Under the pieces are notes generated by a model. That model had not been told where the DNA came from, ran no database searches, and saw nothing but the letters and a program-made list of their open reading frames with translations. Position numbers and translations under genes: made by a program. This document shows, one piece after another, positions 17,858-26,824 of a stretch of 64,000 bases of DNA (position 1 is its first letter; the number at the start of each line of letters is the position of its first letter). Origin of the DNA: Yoonia sp. I 8.24 (GTDB taxonomy: Bacteria; Pseudomonadota; Alphaproteobacteria; Rhodobacterales; Rhodobacteraceae); the NCBI RefSeq assembly GCF_022096995.1, contig NZ_JACXGQ010000006.1, positions 62,001 to 126,000 of the forward strand, read 5' to 3'.

Positions 17858-19060
17858 ATGTGGGACCAAATATTCGCATCGCGCATGGCACGCATGACGG
17901 CGTCGGAAATACGCGAGCTGCTTAAATTGTTGGATCAACCAGACATCATTTCCTTTGCAGGGGGTATCCCTGACCCAAAGCTGTTTCCCACCATAGCGTT
18001 CAAAGACGCATTCGCAGATGCGCTTGGTCCAGACATGCAATCCGAGGCGCTACAGTATTCTGCCAGCGAAGGTTATCCGCCGCTGCGTGACTGGATTGCA
18101 GAGCAAATGCAAAAACTGGGCGTGCCGTGCACACGCGACAATATTCTGATTACATCGGGGTCGCAGCAAGGGCTGGACTATCTTGGCAAATTGTTTTTGT
18201 CGCCGGGTGATACGGCGCTGGTGACTTGGCCAACCTATTTAGGCGCTTTGGGCGCGTTCAATGCTTATGAACCACAATATGATCGGCTTAATCTGAACAG
18301 CAATCGCCCTGCCACTGACTACGCGCAACGCGCAGCCGATCATGGAGGGCGGGTCAAATTTGCCTATGCATCGGTTGATTTTGCGAACCCAACCGGCGAA
18401 ACTATTGACCGGGCTGGGCGCGAAACCTTACTGGACCTGGGCGATGATCTGGACATCGCCCTGATCGAAGATGCCGCCTATCAATCGTTGCGTTATGATG
18501 GTGATCCGATCCCTCCTGTGCTTGCGCTTGAGATCGCGCGCAAGGGCGATATCAATGATTGCCGGACGATTTACTGCGGCAGTTTCTCGAAAACGTTGGC
18601 GCCGGGCTTGCGGGTCGGGTGGGTTTGCGCTGCGCAGCCTGTCATTGCGCAATTGGTGCTGATGAAACAGGCGTCAGATTTGCATTCACCGACGATCAAT
18701 CAGATCGCGATCAATGGTGTAGCGCGGCAGATTTTTGATGATCATGTGGTTAAACTACGAAATACATATAAAGAACGTCGCGATTGTATGTTAAATGCAC
18801 TTGCGCAGAATATGCCCGAAGGCGTGCAATGGACCAAACCCGAAGGCGGTATGTTCATTTGGTTGACCTTGCCAGACCATATCGATGGCGCGGCCTTGCT
18901 TGCCAAATCGCTTGAAACACACCGTGTCGCCTTCGTGCCGGGCCGCGCATTCCACGCCGATGGGTCGGGGGGAAACACAATCCGGCTGAATTTTTCCCTG
19001 CCGAATGAGGCAACGATAAACGAAGGCATCAAACGGCTGGGTGCGCTGCTACGCAGTTAG
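17858..19060 (+). CDS. PLP-dependent aminotransferase, fold type I (2-aminoadipate/MocR-like class)
   Basis: About 400 aa from the ATG (MWDQIFASRM), which has a GGGAG site; an upstream in-frame ATG would add 10 residues. The family pattern is clear: IISFAGGIPDPKLFP near the N terminus, TSGSQQGLDYLGKL, the substrate/PLP Asp-Tyr region EDAAYQSLRYD, the Schiff-base lysine in CGSFSKTLAPGLRVGW, and a terminal Arg in NTIRLNFS. Closest functional types are LysN-like 2-aminoadipate or branched-chain aminotransferases; the substrate is unresolved. The gene ends 4 nt inside a convergent flavoprotein gene. Confidence 0.88.
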   Translation: MWDQIFASRMARMTASEIRELLKLLDQPDIISFAGGIPDPKLFPTIAFKDAFADALGPDMQSEALQYSASEGYPPLRDWIAEQMQKLGVPCTRDNILITSGSQQGLDYLGKLFLSPGDTALVTWPTYLGALGAFNAYEPQYDRLNLNSNRPATDYAQRAADHGGRVKFAYASVDFANPTGETIDRAGRETLLDLGDDLDIALIEDAAYQSLRYDGDPIPPVLALEIARKGDINDCRTIYCGSFSKTLAPGLRVGWVCAAQPVIAQLVLMKQASDLHSPTINQIAINGVARQIFDDHVVKLRNTYKERRDCMLNALAQNMPEGVQWTKPEGGMFIWLTLPDHIDGAALLAKSLETHRVAFVPGRAFHADGSGGNTIRLNFSLPNEATINEGIKRLGALLRS

Positions 19061-21501
19061 AGCTTTGTGCGCTCGCCTTTGGGGTCGTAGAATGGGCGCA
19101 ACTGTGCCGCGGCTTTGACCCGCGTGCCCATGACGTCAATTTCAAACGTGCTGCCCAGCATTTCTGCGGCGGTTTCGCCTTTGCAGGGCACATAGCCCAT
19201 GCCCATCGCAGCGCCCAAGTGATGCCCGTAACCGCCTGATGACAGGTAACCGACTGTGGCCCCGTCGCGCAGGATGGGTTCGTTGTGGTAGAGCAGCGGT
19301 TCAGGGTCGGTCAGTTTGAACTGGACCAGACGGGTCAGCAGGCCTGTTTCACGCTTTTGCAGGACCGCGTCACGGCCGATGAAATCCGGCTTGTCTGTCT
19401 TCACTGCAAAGCCCAAGCCTGCCTCAAGCACGTGATCCTCGCAGGTGATGTCATGGCCAAAATGCCGAAACCCTTTTTCAAGGCGCGCGGCGTCCATCAT
19501 ATGTAGACCGCAAAGCTTTGCCCCAATATCCTGTCCGGCGGCGTGGAGTGTTTCAAACACATGTGCTGCCATTTCGGATGAAACATAGACCTCCCAACCC
19601 AGTTCACCGACATAGGTCACCCGGTGGACCCGTGCGAGGCCCATGCCGATCTCAACCTCTTGGGCGGTGCCAAATGGGTTCGTATCGTTCGAGAAATCGT
19701 TGGGTGAAACGGTTTGCAAGAGTTTGCGTGCGTTCGGCCCCATGACTGCGATTACGGCCTCTGATGCCGTGACATCGGTGATTACCGCGTTAAATGCGCC
19801 CAAGTTGCGTTGCATCCAAACCTGATCAGCCAGACGCGTCGCCGCTGGGGTGACGACCAGATAGGCGGTTTCCGACAGGCGGGTGACGGTGACGTCAGCC
19901 TCGACCCCGCCGGTATGGTTTAGAAATTGCGTATAGGTAATTTTGCCGACCGGGACGTCCATTTGCCCGCCGCAGACATGGTTCAGGAATGCGGTGGCAT
20001 CGGGACCTTCGACGCGGATTTTGCCGAATGAAGACATATCGTACATGCCAACATTTGTACGGACTGCAGCGACTTCCGCGGCGACGTTGCCAAAGAAGTT
20101 CTGCCGTTTCCATGAATATTCATAGGCGGGCTCTTGGCCGGGGTTTGCGAACCAATTTGCGCGTTCCCACCCGGCAAGTTCGCCCATGACCGCGCCTTGG
20201 TCCAGCAGATGTTGGTGCAGCGGGCTGCGCCGAATCCCGCGTGCTGTTGCCTTTTGACGGAACGGGTAGTGATCTGCATAAAGCAATCCGAGCGTTTCTT
20301 TGGAGCGTTCAAACAGGTATGTTTTATTGCCCTGAAACGGCTGCATCCGCGCGATGTCAACGTCGCCTAAATCAAATGGTTTTGCGCCTGTGTCCATCCA
20401 TTGCGCCAGCGCCATACCGGCGCCGCCAGCGGATTGGATCCCGATCGAGTTGAACCCAGCGGCCACCCAAACATTGTCCATCTCTGGGGCTTGGCCAAGG
20501 TGATAAGCATCGTCGGGGGTAAAGCTTTCGGGACCATTAAAGAAGGTATGGATGCCCGCCTCTGCCAAGAGCGGAAGACGGTTTACCGCGGATTCCAAGA
20601 TCGGCTCAAAGTGATCGAAATCTTCAGGCAATTGGTCAAATTCGAAATCGTCCGCGATCCCACCCATGCCCCATGGTTTCGCATTCGGCTCAAACGCACC
20701 CAACAATATTTTCCCTGCGTCTTCTTTATAGTAGGCGCATTCATCAGGGACGCGTAGAACAGGAAGCTGGCTGAGGTTTGGAATGTTTTCGGTGACGATG
20801 TAGAAATGTTCGCACGCATGCAAAGGCACGTTGCTGCCCATCATCTTACCAACTTCGTGCCCCCACATGCCCGCACAGTTGACCACCATATCGCAGGCGA
20901 TAGTGCCGCTGGCGCCGACCGTTTCCCATTCCACCGATGTGACCTTGCGACCAGTGCGGTTGACCTTGGTGGCTTTGGTGTGTTCCGCGATGGTCGCGCC
21001 GTTCATCCGCGCGCCTTTCGCCAATGCGAGCGCGATATTGCCCGGGTCACCTTGCCCATCAAGCGGCAGGTAAACCCCGGCTTTCACATCGTCGATATTT
21101 AGGTGGTCGTAACGGTTTTTGACCTCTTCGGGGCTGATTTCTTCAACTTCGACGCCAAAGGCACGTGCCATCGCCGCTTGACGGAAAATCTCTTCACGGC
21201 GTTCTTCGGTCAATGCAACGGTGATCGATCCATTGCGCTTGAACCCTGTCGCGACCCCGGTTTCGGTCTCTAGGTTGCCGTAAAGCTCTTGGGAATATTT
21301 CGCGAGCTTGGTCATATTCGCCGTCGCGCGCAATTGTGCGATCAGGCCAGCCGCGTGCCATGTGGTGCCTGACGTAAGCTGCTTGCGTTCGAGCAGCACA
21401 ATGTCTTTCCAGCCAAGTTTGGCCAAGTGGTAAGCGACAGAACAGCCGATAACGCCGCCGCCGACGATAACAACGCGTGCTGATTTAGGAAGGTGAGACA
21501 T
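19057..21501 (-). CDS. Dimethylglycine/sarcosine dehydrogenase-like flavoprotein with GcvT domains
   Basis: 814-aa two-part enzyme. The N-terminal half is a DAO-type FAD domain (VVIVGGGVIGCSVAYHL; the TSGTTWHAAGL motif around the covalent-flavin region). The C-terminal half, from about residue 430, is a GcvT-type aminomethyltransferase domain, expected to pass the released one-carbon unit to tetrahydrofolate. This architecture is that of dimethylglycine and sarcosine dehydrogenases used in choline/betaine breakdown. The exact methylamine substrate is not resolvable. An XRE-cupin regulator lies just upstream, with an inverted repeat in between. Confidence 0.88.
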   Translation of the reverse strand: MSHLPKSARVVIVGGGVIGCSVAYHLAKLGWKDIVLLERKQLTSGTTWHAAGLIAQLRATANMTKLAKYSQELYGNLETETGVATGFKRNGSITVALTEERREEIFRQAAMARAFGVEVEEISPEEVKNRYDHLNIDDVKAGVYLPLDGQGDPGNIALALAKGARMNGATIAEHTKATKVNRTGRKVTSVEWETVGASGTIACDMVVNCAGMWGHEVGKMMGSNVPLHACEHFYIVTENIPNLSQLPVLRVPDECAYYKEDAGKILLGAFEPNAKPWGMGGIADDFEFDQLPEDFDHFEPILESAVNRLPLLAEAGIHTFFNGPESFTPDDAYHLGQAPEMDNVWVAAGFNSIGIQSAGGAGMALAQWMDTGAKPFDLGDVDIARMQPFQGNKTYLFERSKETLGLLYADHYPFRQKATARGIRRSPLHQHLLDQGAVMGELAGWERANWFANPGQEPAYEYSWKRQNFFGNVAAEVAAVRTNVGMYDMSSFGKIRVEGPDATAFLNHVCGGQMDVPVGKITYTQFLNHTGGVEADVTVTRLSETAYLVVTPAATRLADQVWMQRNLGAFNAVITDVTASEAVIAVMGPNARKLLQTVSPNDFSNDTNPFGTAQEVEIGMGLARVHRVTYVGELGWEVYVSSEMAAHVFETLHAAGQDIGAKLCGLHMMDAARLEKGFRHFGHDITCEDHVLEAGLGFAVKTDKPDFIGRDAVLQKRETGLLTRLVQFKLTDPEPLLYHNEPILRDGATVGYLSSGGYGHHLGAAMGMGYVPCKGETAAEMLGSTFEIDVMGTRVKAAAQLRPFYDPKGERTKL

Positions 21502-21516
21502 TGCGGTGACCTTGAT

Positions 21517-21541
21517 GTGAAATTTTATTCAATATTTTCAC
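21517..21541. promoter_or_regulatory. Inverted repeat upstream of the flavoprotein gene
   Basis: GTGAAA (21517-21522) and TTTCAC (21536-21541) flank a 13-nt AT-rich spacer, 16 nt before the flavoprotein ATG. The spacing and AT core suit a dimeric helix-turn-helix repressor. The adjacent XRE-cupin protein is the obvious candidate, which is inference. Confidence 0.42.
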
Positions 21542-21594
21542 GAACGGATGATTCGGTCACGCAAAATCGTTCAGGGCCACAGGAAATTTTCGGA

Positions 21595-22152
21595 TCAATA
21601 AACGGGAGGTGAGATCACCCAGATCATTTCGCACGCGGACGAACCTTGGTTTTCCCAGCGGTACATTTCACCGCGAAGTCGAAAGCTATCGCCTGCGGAC
21701 AATATGTAATGCACATTATCCACCCAGATATTCAGCTGCCCTCTGATGACATAGCCGATCTCTTGGGTGTCGCGCTGCAAAGGGGTCGCTAGCTGTGATC
21801 CGGGTTCAAATCGGGAATGGATCACTTCAAAACTATCGGTAAGGTCCGGCGACAGTAGGCCTTCGGTCAGCCCTTTGGTGCCGTTGCGCATGGGACGCCG
21901 CGCGTTTGCACGCACGACAATTCCATCGTCGGCGGGGTCAGATTCGGTTTGGACCAAGCTTGCGAGCGAGGTGTCCAGTATCGTTGCCATCGCGTTCAAA
22001 TCGGCGATTGAGGGGACCGAGATATCACGCTCAACTTGGCTCAACCATCCGACAGAGCGGTCGAGCGCGGTTGCAAGATCAATGAGCGTTATGCCGCGCG
22101 CCTTGCGTAATGCGCGCAGATCAGCGCCCAGCGTTTTGGGTGTCGTTTTCAT
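21595..22152 (-). CDS. XRE-family transcriptional regulator with C-terminal cupin
   Basis: 185-aa regulator. An HTH_3/XRE domain occupies residues about 8-65 (LRALRKARGITLIDLATALDRSVGWLSQVE), followed by a cupin barrel (about 110-185, with QEIGYVIRGQLNIWVD) that probably senses a small ligand. A GAGGA site 8 nt before the ATG supports the start. It sits 93 nt upstream of the dehydrogenase gene on the same strand, as regulators of amine-catabolic genes often do, so it probably controls that gene. Confidence 0.9.
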   Translation of the reverse strand: MKTTPKTLGADLRALRKARGITLIDLATALDRSVGWLSQVERDISVPSIADLNAMATILDTSLASLVQTESDPADDGIVVRANARRPMRNGTKGLTEGLLSPDLTDSFEVIHSRFEPGSQLATPLQRDTQEIGYVIRGQLNIWVDNVHYILSAGDSFRLRGEMYRWENQGSSACEMIWVISPPVY

Positions 22153-22212
22153 GGGGTTTCCTCGGCGGCAGTCAGATCATCATGCTAGCCGGGTACACGA
22201 AAAAGGCAATGT

Positions 22213-22668
22213 CTAGCTGGTGGCGAATGCTTGCTCTATGATCGCAGTCAATGCTGTCGCGTCTTCTGTATCAAAAGCATCGGGTTGATTGCTGTCGATG
22301 TCGAATACCGCAATGAGGTTTTGCGCGCCGTCAAACACCGGGATTACCAATTCCGACCGGGTGCTGCTGGCGCAAGCAATATGATCTGCAAAGGCGTCGA
22401 CATCGGCGACAAGCTGCGTTTGCCCGGTGCGCGCTGCCGCGCCGCATACGCCGCGTGCAAAGGGAATTGTCAAACAGCCGTGGCCGCCCTGGTAGGGGCC
22501 GATTTTTAGTAACTCTGGGGCAACGACACGGTAGAAGCCGGTCCAGTCAAAACGGGCGTCGCTGTGATGAACTTCGCAGGCGATTGTGGCCATCAATGCA
22601 ACGTGATCTGTTTCACCTTCTGTCAGAGCGGCAATTGTTTTTGCAAGTACATCATAATCAACGCGCAT
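22213..22668 (-). CDS. msrC: Free methionine-(R)-sulfoxide reductase (GAF domain)
   Basis: 151-aa GAF-domain enzyme reducing free methionine-R-sulfoxide. The three cysteines of the fRMsr catalytic site are present in family context: GHGCLTIPF, GVCGAAA and HIACAS, followed by SELVIPVFD. The start at 22668 (MRVDYDV) is preferred because AAAGGA lies 9 nt upstream; ATGs at 22677 and 22698 are alternatives. It is divergent from the gamma-glutamyltransferase gene. Confidence 0.88.
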   Translation of the reverse strand: MRVDYDVLAKTIAALTEGETDHVALMATIACEVHHSDARFDWTGFYRVVAPELLKIGPYQGGHGCLTIPFARGVCGAAARTGQTQLVADVDAFADHIACASSTRSELVIPVFDGAQNLIAVFDIDSNQPDAFDTEDATALTAIIEQAFATS

Positions 22669-22788
22669 CGGTGACATTCCTTTGGCCCGGGCTTGCACGC
22701 GGACCTAGCGCGATGCGCTTTCTGGGGCAAGACCCGTTGCACATGCCGCAATTTTGCTTACCGTGTGCAGATAGACTTAGGGGGCTTC

Positions 22789-24363
22789 ATGCGCGATTTT
22801 CACTTACCCGGCCGGTCGGCTGTTTATGCAACCAATGGTATGGCTGCGACATCGCACCCATTGGCGGCGAAAGTCGCGATCCAGATGCTTGAAGCCGGGG
22901 GAAATGCGGTGGATGCTGCGATTGCAGGCGCCGTGTTGCTGGGAATCTGTGAACCGCAGATGACAGGCATCGGCGGCGATTGCTTCGTGCTGCTTACCCC
23001 ACCGGGCGAAGACCGCGTTGTCGCATTGAACGGATCAGGCCGTGCGCCAGCAAGGATTGATGCAAAAGCTTTGCGCGCCAAAGGGCCGGTTGTCGCGCCC
23101 TATAGTGTCGATGCCGTCACCATCCCCGGTGCCGTTGATGCGTTTTGCCGTCTTTCAAAGGATTGGGGCAAACTGGGAATCAAGGCCGCGCTTGCTCCAG
23201 CAATTCATTACGCAGAAGCTGGCGTTCCCGTCGCACCGCGTGTCGCGTCTGACTGGGCGCAGGGGGCGGGGAACCTATCTGGGCGCGCGCGCGATCTGTT
23301 TTTGCTCGACGGAGATGTGCCACAGCCCGGACAGATGTTCCGCGCACCTGGCCAAGCCAAGGTTTTGCGCGAAATCGCTATGGAAGGCCGTGCTGGTTTC
23401 TACGAAGGTGCGGTTGCCGCAGATATGGTCAAGAGCCTGAACGCGCTAGGCGGAACCCATACGTTGGAAGATTTCGCGAATGTTGCTTGTGAATACACCG
23501 ACCCAATTTCAGGGGGCTACGGTGGGTTGGAATTGTGTGAACACCCGCCAAACGGGCAGGGGGCGACAGCGATTTTGTTGCTAAACATTCTGAAACACTT
23601 TGACATTGCACAGATGGACCCATGGGGGGCAGAGCGCGCGCATATCGAGGCCGAAGCGACCAAGCTTGCCTATGACGCGCGCAATCGGTTTATTGCGGAT
23701 CCCGATCATACTACGCGGGCCGATTACATGATGGCGCCTGAAACCGCGGCTGCGCTTGCCGCATTGATCGATCCGACTAAGGCGATGCCTGCCGCCGCCC
23801 CGCTGACGGAATCGGTGCATAAGGATACGATCTATATCACTGTGGTCGACAAAGACCGGATGTGCGTGTCCTTGATCTATTCTGTGTTTCATTCCTTTGG
23901 GTCTGGCATTGCGTCGGATGAATACGGCGTGCTGTTTCAAAACCGCGGTGCAGGGTTCACGCTCGAACAGGGGCACCCCAACGAGCTGGGCGGTGGCAAA
24001 CGCCCGATGCACACGATCATTCCGGGCCTGCTTAAAAAAGACGGGAAACCCTATATGCCGTTTGGCGTGATGGGTGGGGCCTATCAATCGACGGGACATG
24101 CACGGTTTGTCAGCAACCTAACCGACTTTGGTTTATCCCCCCAAGAGGCAATGGATGCACCGCGCTGTTTTGCGGATGGAGGCGCGCTGAACGTTGAGAA
24201 CGGATATGACGATGCTGTCAAAGATCAACTGCGCGATTTAGGGCATAACGTGCAGTCACCTGAAACTGCCATCGGAGGGTCGCAAGCGATCATGATTCAT
24301 GACGATGGGGTACTTGAGGCAGGTAGCGATCCGCGTAAAGATGGTTGTGCGTTAGGCTATTGA
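22789..24363 (+). CDS. Gamma-glutamyltransferase family protein
   Basis: 524-aa Ntn-hydrolase made as a self-cleaving precursor. The ATG (MRDFHLPGRSAVYATNGM) follows a GGGGG site; the frame extends further upstream but into sequence unlike the family. The probable processing/nucleophile Thr is the first residue of TIYITVVDKD, aligning with the TTHxSVVD motif of classical enzymes. There, the usual second Thr and His are replaced by Ile and Tyr. No signal peptide is visible, unlike periplasmic Ggt, so it is probably cytoplasmic and may act on a different gamma-glutamyl compound or acyl amide. Confidence 0.85.
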   Translation: MRDFHLPGRSAVYATNGMAATSHPLAAKVAIQMLEAGGNAVDAAIAGAVLLGICEPQMTGIGGDCFVLLTPPGEDRVVALNGSGRAPARIDAKALRAKGPVVAPYSVDAVTIPGAVDAFCRLSKDWGKLGIKAALAPAIHYAEAGVPVAPRVASDWAQGAGNLSGRARDLFLLDGDVPQPGQMFRAPGQAKVLREIAMEGRAGFYEGAVAADMVKSLNALGGTHTLEDFANVACEYTDPISGGYGGLELCEHPPNGQGATAILLLNILKHFDIAQMDPWGAERAHIEAEATKLAYDARNRFIADPDHTTRADYMMAPETAAALAALIDPTKAMPAAAPLTESVHKDTIYITVVDKDRMCVSLIYSVFHSFGSGIASDEYGVLFQNRGAGFTLEQGHPNELGGGKRPMHTIIPGLLKKDGKPYMPFGVMGGAYQSTGHARFVSNLTDFGLSPQEAMDAPRCFADGGALNVENGYDDAVKDQLRDLGHNVQSPETAIGGSQAIMIHDDGVLEAGSDPRKDGCALGY

Positions 24364-24473
24364 TTGTACGCCCTTGGGTTGAAATTTTGTGGTGCCGCAA
24401 TTAGCTAGTAAATTGTTAACCCGGATATTTGCCGGGATAAGATATTGAAATTTTTATACTTCACGGAGATATT

Positions 24474-25373
24474 ATGCTAGCAGTACGCTCATTTTTCTTT
24501 TCGTTTTCGATCTTATGGCGTCTTTGTCTCGTCGCGCCGTTTTTGGTTATCATACTTGCAGTTTACGGTTTGATCGGCGTGTTGTTTCTGTCAATTATTA
24601 CGTCAATTTTCCCACTTGTAGGCATTGCTGTCATCCTCGCTGCAAGCTTTGCAATTTCGTCGAGCTTCCCGATCATGGTGGGCGCCCGTTTGGGGTTTCA
24701 AGCTAAGTATGAGCCGGCGCGTTACGGTTATGGGCGTATGTTTATGTTTTCTTTGATATATGGGTTTTGTGAAGCCTTGGTCGTGATGATGATCGGGGGT
24801 ATCGCTATCGGCGGGGTATATGCAAGTGGCGTCAACTTCGCGATGGCAGCGGACATAGAAAGCTTCTTTGAAGGGACGGCTGGCGCCATTGTCTCTTTGA
24901 GCACGGTTTTTGTGATTTCAGGTCTGCGCTCTGTGATGTTGGTCCCGATGGCGGGCGCCGCACTAGGGCGCGATAGCAACGGTCAACCGCACACGCCCTT
25001 CTTTGAGGCCGGGGCACGCGGTTTGTCACTTTGGGTGATCGCGCTTTTATCGATGCTTCTGGGCCCCCTGATATTGGTCGCGATCGGTATTTTCGCTGGT
25101 TTGGCTGACAATGAAGTTCTTGCACGCTTTTTTGAGAGCTACGACCGCTCTGGCTTTGCGCATACAAGGTTCTCTTGGGAGGTGGTTGGGGTAATCGCTG
25201 CTACATGCGTCGTGTCGCTTTGGACCTTTAGTTGGCAGGCGGCTGCAGGTGTTTTGGTCTATTTAGACAAGCGTGACGCGCATAACGCAGAAGATGTTGT
25301 TGTTCATAGCGAGGATGACCGCGCCGCGGCACGTGATTTGTGGAAAGATCGGATGCCGCCGGGGCGCCGTTAA
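24474..25373 (+). CDS. Multi-pass membrane protein of unknown function
   Basis: 299-aa inner-membrane protein not assigned to a family. A GGAG site supports the ATG. About six to seven hydrophobic segments are seen, grouped at residues 15-75, 85-120, 140-165, 180-215 and 235-265. They are followed by a charged, probably cytoplasmic tail (DKRDAHNAEDVVVHSEDD). The gene stands alone with its own upstream gap of 110 nt and ends 4 nt inside the convergent 131-aa membrane protein gene. Confidence 0.7.
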   Translation: MLAVRSFFFSFSILWRLCLVAPFLVIILAVYGLIGVLFLSIITSIFPLVGIAVILAASFAISSSFPIMVGARLGFQAKYEPARYGYGRMFMFSLIYGFCEALVVMMIGGIAIGGVYASGVNFAMAADIESFFEGTAGAIVSLSTVFVISGLRSVMLVPMAGAALGRDSNGQPHTPFFEAGARGLSLWVIALLSMLLGPLILVAIGIFAGLADNEVLARFFESYDRSGFAHTRFSWEVVGVIAATCVVSLWTFSWQAAAGVLVYLDKRDAHNAEDVVVHSEDDRAAARDLWKDRMPPGRR

Positions 25374-25765
25374 CCTGCTCTGAGTGAACGCAAAAACAAC
25401 CCGATGCCGCCGACAAGAAGCACGAGGATCACGATCAGATCAAAGGCGCTCATACGTTCCAGCTGCAAGGTCATGTTCGCGATTACACCAAATATCAACG
25501 CGATCAGTGACCCGCCTGCAAGAATCCAACCGATCCAATTTTTGGCGTTGTAAAACACCATACCGATGCCAAACATAAACGGAATGAAGACCATGCCCGA
25601 CGTGATTGGCACGCCTCCAATGCCAAAAACACGCGAGCCAAAGCCGAAATTGGGCCGCACGACGATTCCGCTGAGTAATAGATAGCCGCCCCCGATGATC
25701 ATGATCAATCCGATCAAGAAACTGCCGGTTCCACCGTCTGATCCACCTGCGCCGCGTTGTGCCAT
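25370..25765 (-). CDS. Small membrane protein of unknown function (four predicted segments)
   Basis: 131-aa hydrophobic protein. A Gly-rich N terminus (RGAGGSDGGTG) precedes about four membrane segments, and it ends with FLRSLRAG. No family is recognised. It lies between a convergent membrane protein gene and the bluB end of the B12 operon, with 73 nt separating it from bluB. The upstream gap shows no ribosome site stronger than an AAGAAAGA stretch. Confidence 0.65.
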   Translation of the reverse strand: MAQRGAGGSDGGTGSFLIGLIMIIGGGYLLLSGIVVRPNFGFGSRVFGIGGVPITSGMVFIPFMFGIGMVFYNAKNWIGWILAGGSLIALIFGVIANMTLQLERMSAFDLIVILVLLVGGIGLFLRSLRAG

Positions 25766-25838
25766 TGCGTGTCTTTCTTATTTCGAAGTTAGTTTGTTCT
25801 AAGCCGTGCCCGACTTGATTGCTAGGGCAGGGCTGCTG

Positions 25839-26462
25839 CTACACCTCTTGCCACTGCGTCGGTGTGTTTTCCTGCCATTTCTTATCATGTAGCAGCGGCG
25901 TATCTGTATCAAATGCAGCTTTGCCAAGGCATAAGTATCCTGTCAATTGCCAATGATCTGGCACGCTTAAGGTTTGGGCAACTGCCACCGGATCAAGGAT
26001 AGACACCCAGCCCAGTCCAAGATTTTCTGCACGCGCCGCCAGCCAAAGCGTATAGATCGCGGTGACGCTGGAATAACACAACATTTCGGGCATGGTTTGG
26101 CGGCCAAGCCCGCGCCCCTCAGCGGGTTGGTTTTCGGTGAATACTGCCAAATGCACGGGCGCGTCGCGCAACCCGGCTAGTTTCAAGCCCGCGTAGGATG
26201 CTCGTGTGTCATCATCATAGATTTCGGCGGCTTCTGCGTTGGATTTCTCAAAATTCGAGATGATCTTTTCGCGTAGTGCCGGGGTAGTAACATGCAGTAC
26301 CCGCCACGGCCTCGCATTGCCCACAGATGGGGCCAGATCCATTGTGGCGCGAAGCCGCGTCAGCACATCCTCAGGGATTGGATCTGTGCTAAAATGCCGA
26401 ACGTCCCGTCGCCATTGCAAGACATCGTTCAGGGCGTCGCGATGGGCTTGGGTTAACTGCAT
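25839..26462 (-). CDS. bluB: 5,6-dimethylbenzimidazole synthase
   Basis: 207-aa nitroreductase-fold flavoenzyme that converts reduced FMN and oxygen into dimethylbenzimidazole, the lower ligand of B12. BluB features are seen: LQWRRDVRHFSTDPIP, APSVGNARPWRVL and LGLGWVSI. The start at 26462 sits in a TAATG overlap with the preceding gene's stop; an in-frame ATG at 26477 would overlap more. It is the last gene of the minus-strand B12 run and an oxygen-dependent step, fitting an aerobic lifestyle. Confidence 0.93.
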   Translation of the reverse strand: MQLTQAHRDALNDVLQWRRDVRHFSTDPIPEDVLTRLRATMDLAPSVGNARPWRVLHVTTPALREKIISNFEKSNAEAAEIYDDDTRASYAGLKLAGLRDAPVHLAVFTENQPAEGRGLGRQTMPEMLCYSSVTAIYTLWLAARAENLGLGWVSILDPVAVAQTLSVPDHWQLTGYLCLGKAAFDTDTPLLHDKKWQENTPTQWQEV

Positions 26463-26824
26463 TAGCCTTGCACCCATTTGCTGGCTTGGCTGGGAAGAAA
26501 TGCTTCGACGGCAGCGGTCGCGATCACAGCCGTATCACCCGTTTCGGGGTTGGGGACATTCATTCCGCCAAGGACTGCCGACACGGTCGCGCGCCCCCGC
26601 GGAAGTTTTGCGACCAGTGCAACGGTGTCTATCTTGTCAGGTTCCTGTACGCCGATGGTGACTTGCACACGCATGGCGTCAGTTTCTAGACCGATGCTTT
26701 GGAAAATGGGTAATGTCGAATGGCGGATTGCGTCTTCGATCGCGCGGGCGGCGGCCTTTTGGTAATCCATCCCATGCAGGTCATTGCCCATACCCATTTC
26801 AATGATAACGCGTTGGTCTGTCAT
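26462..26824 (-). CDS. Lin0512-family protein, copy 1
   Basis: 120-aa protein of the Lin0512 conserved family of unknown function, recognised from the pattern IEMGMGNDLHGMDYQKAAARA near the N terminus, VQEPDKIDTVALVAKLPRG, and a C-terminal DTAVIATAAVEAF. It overlaps its paralogue upstream by 4 nt (ATGA) and bluB downstream by one base (TAATG), so all three should be translated together. The fold and activity are unknown. The location implies a role linked to B12 or lower-ligand metabolism, which is inference. Confidence 0.8.
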   Translation of the reverse strand: MTDQRVIIEMGMGNDLHGMDYQKAAARAIEDAIRHSTLPIFQSIGLETDAMRVQVTIGVQEPDKIDTVALVAKLPRGRATVSAVLGGMNVPNPETGDTAVIATAAVEAFLPSQASKWVQG

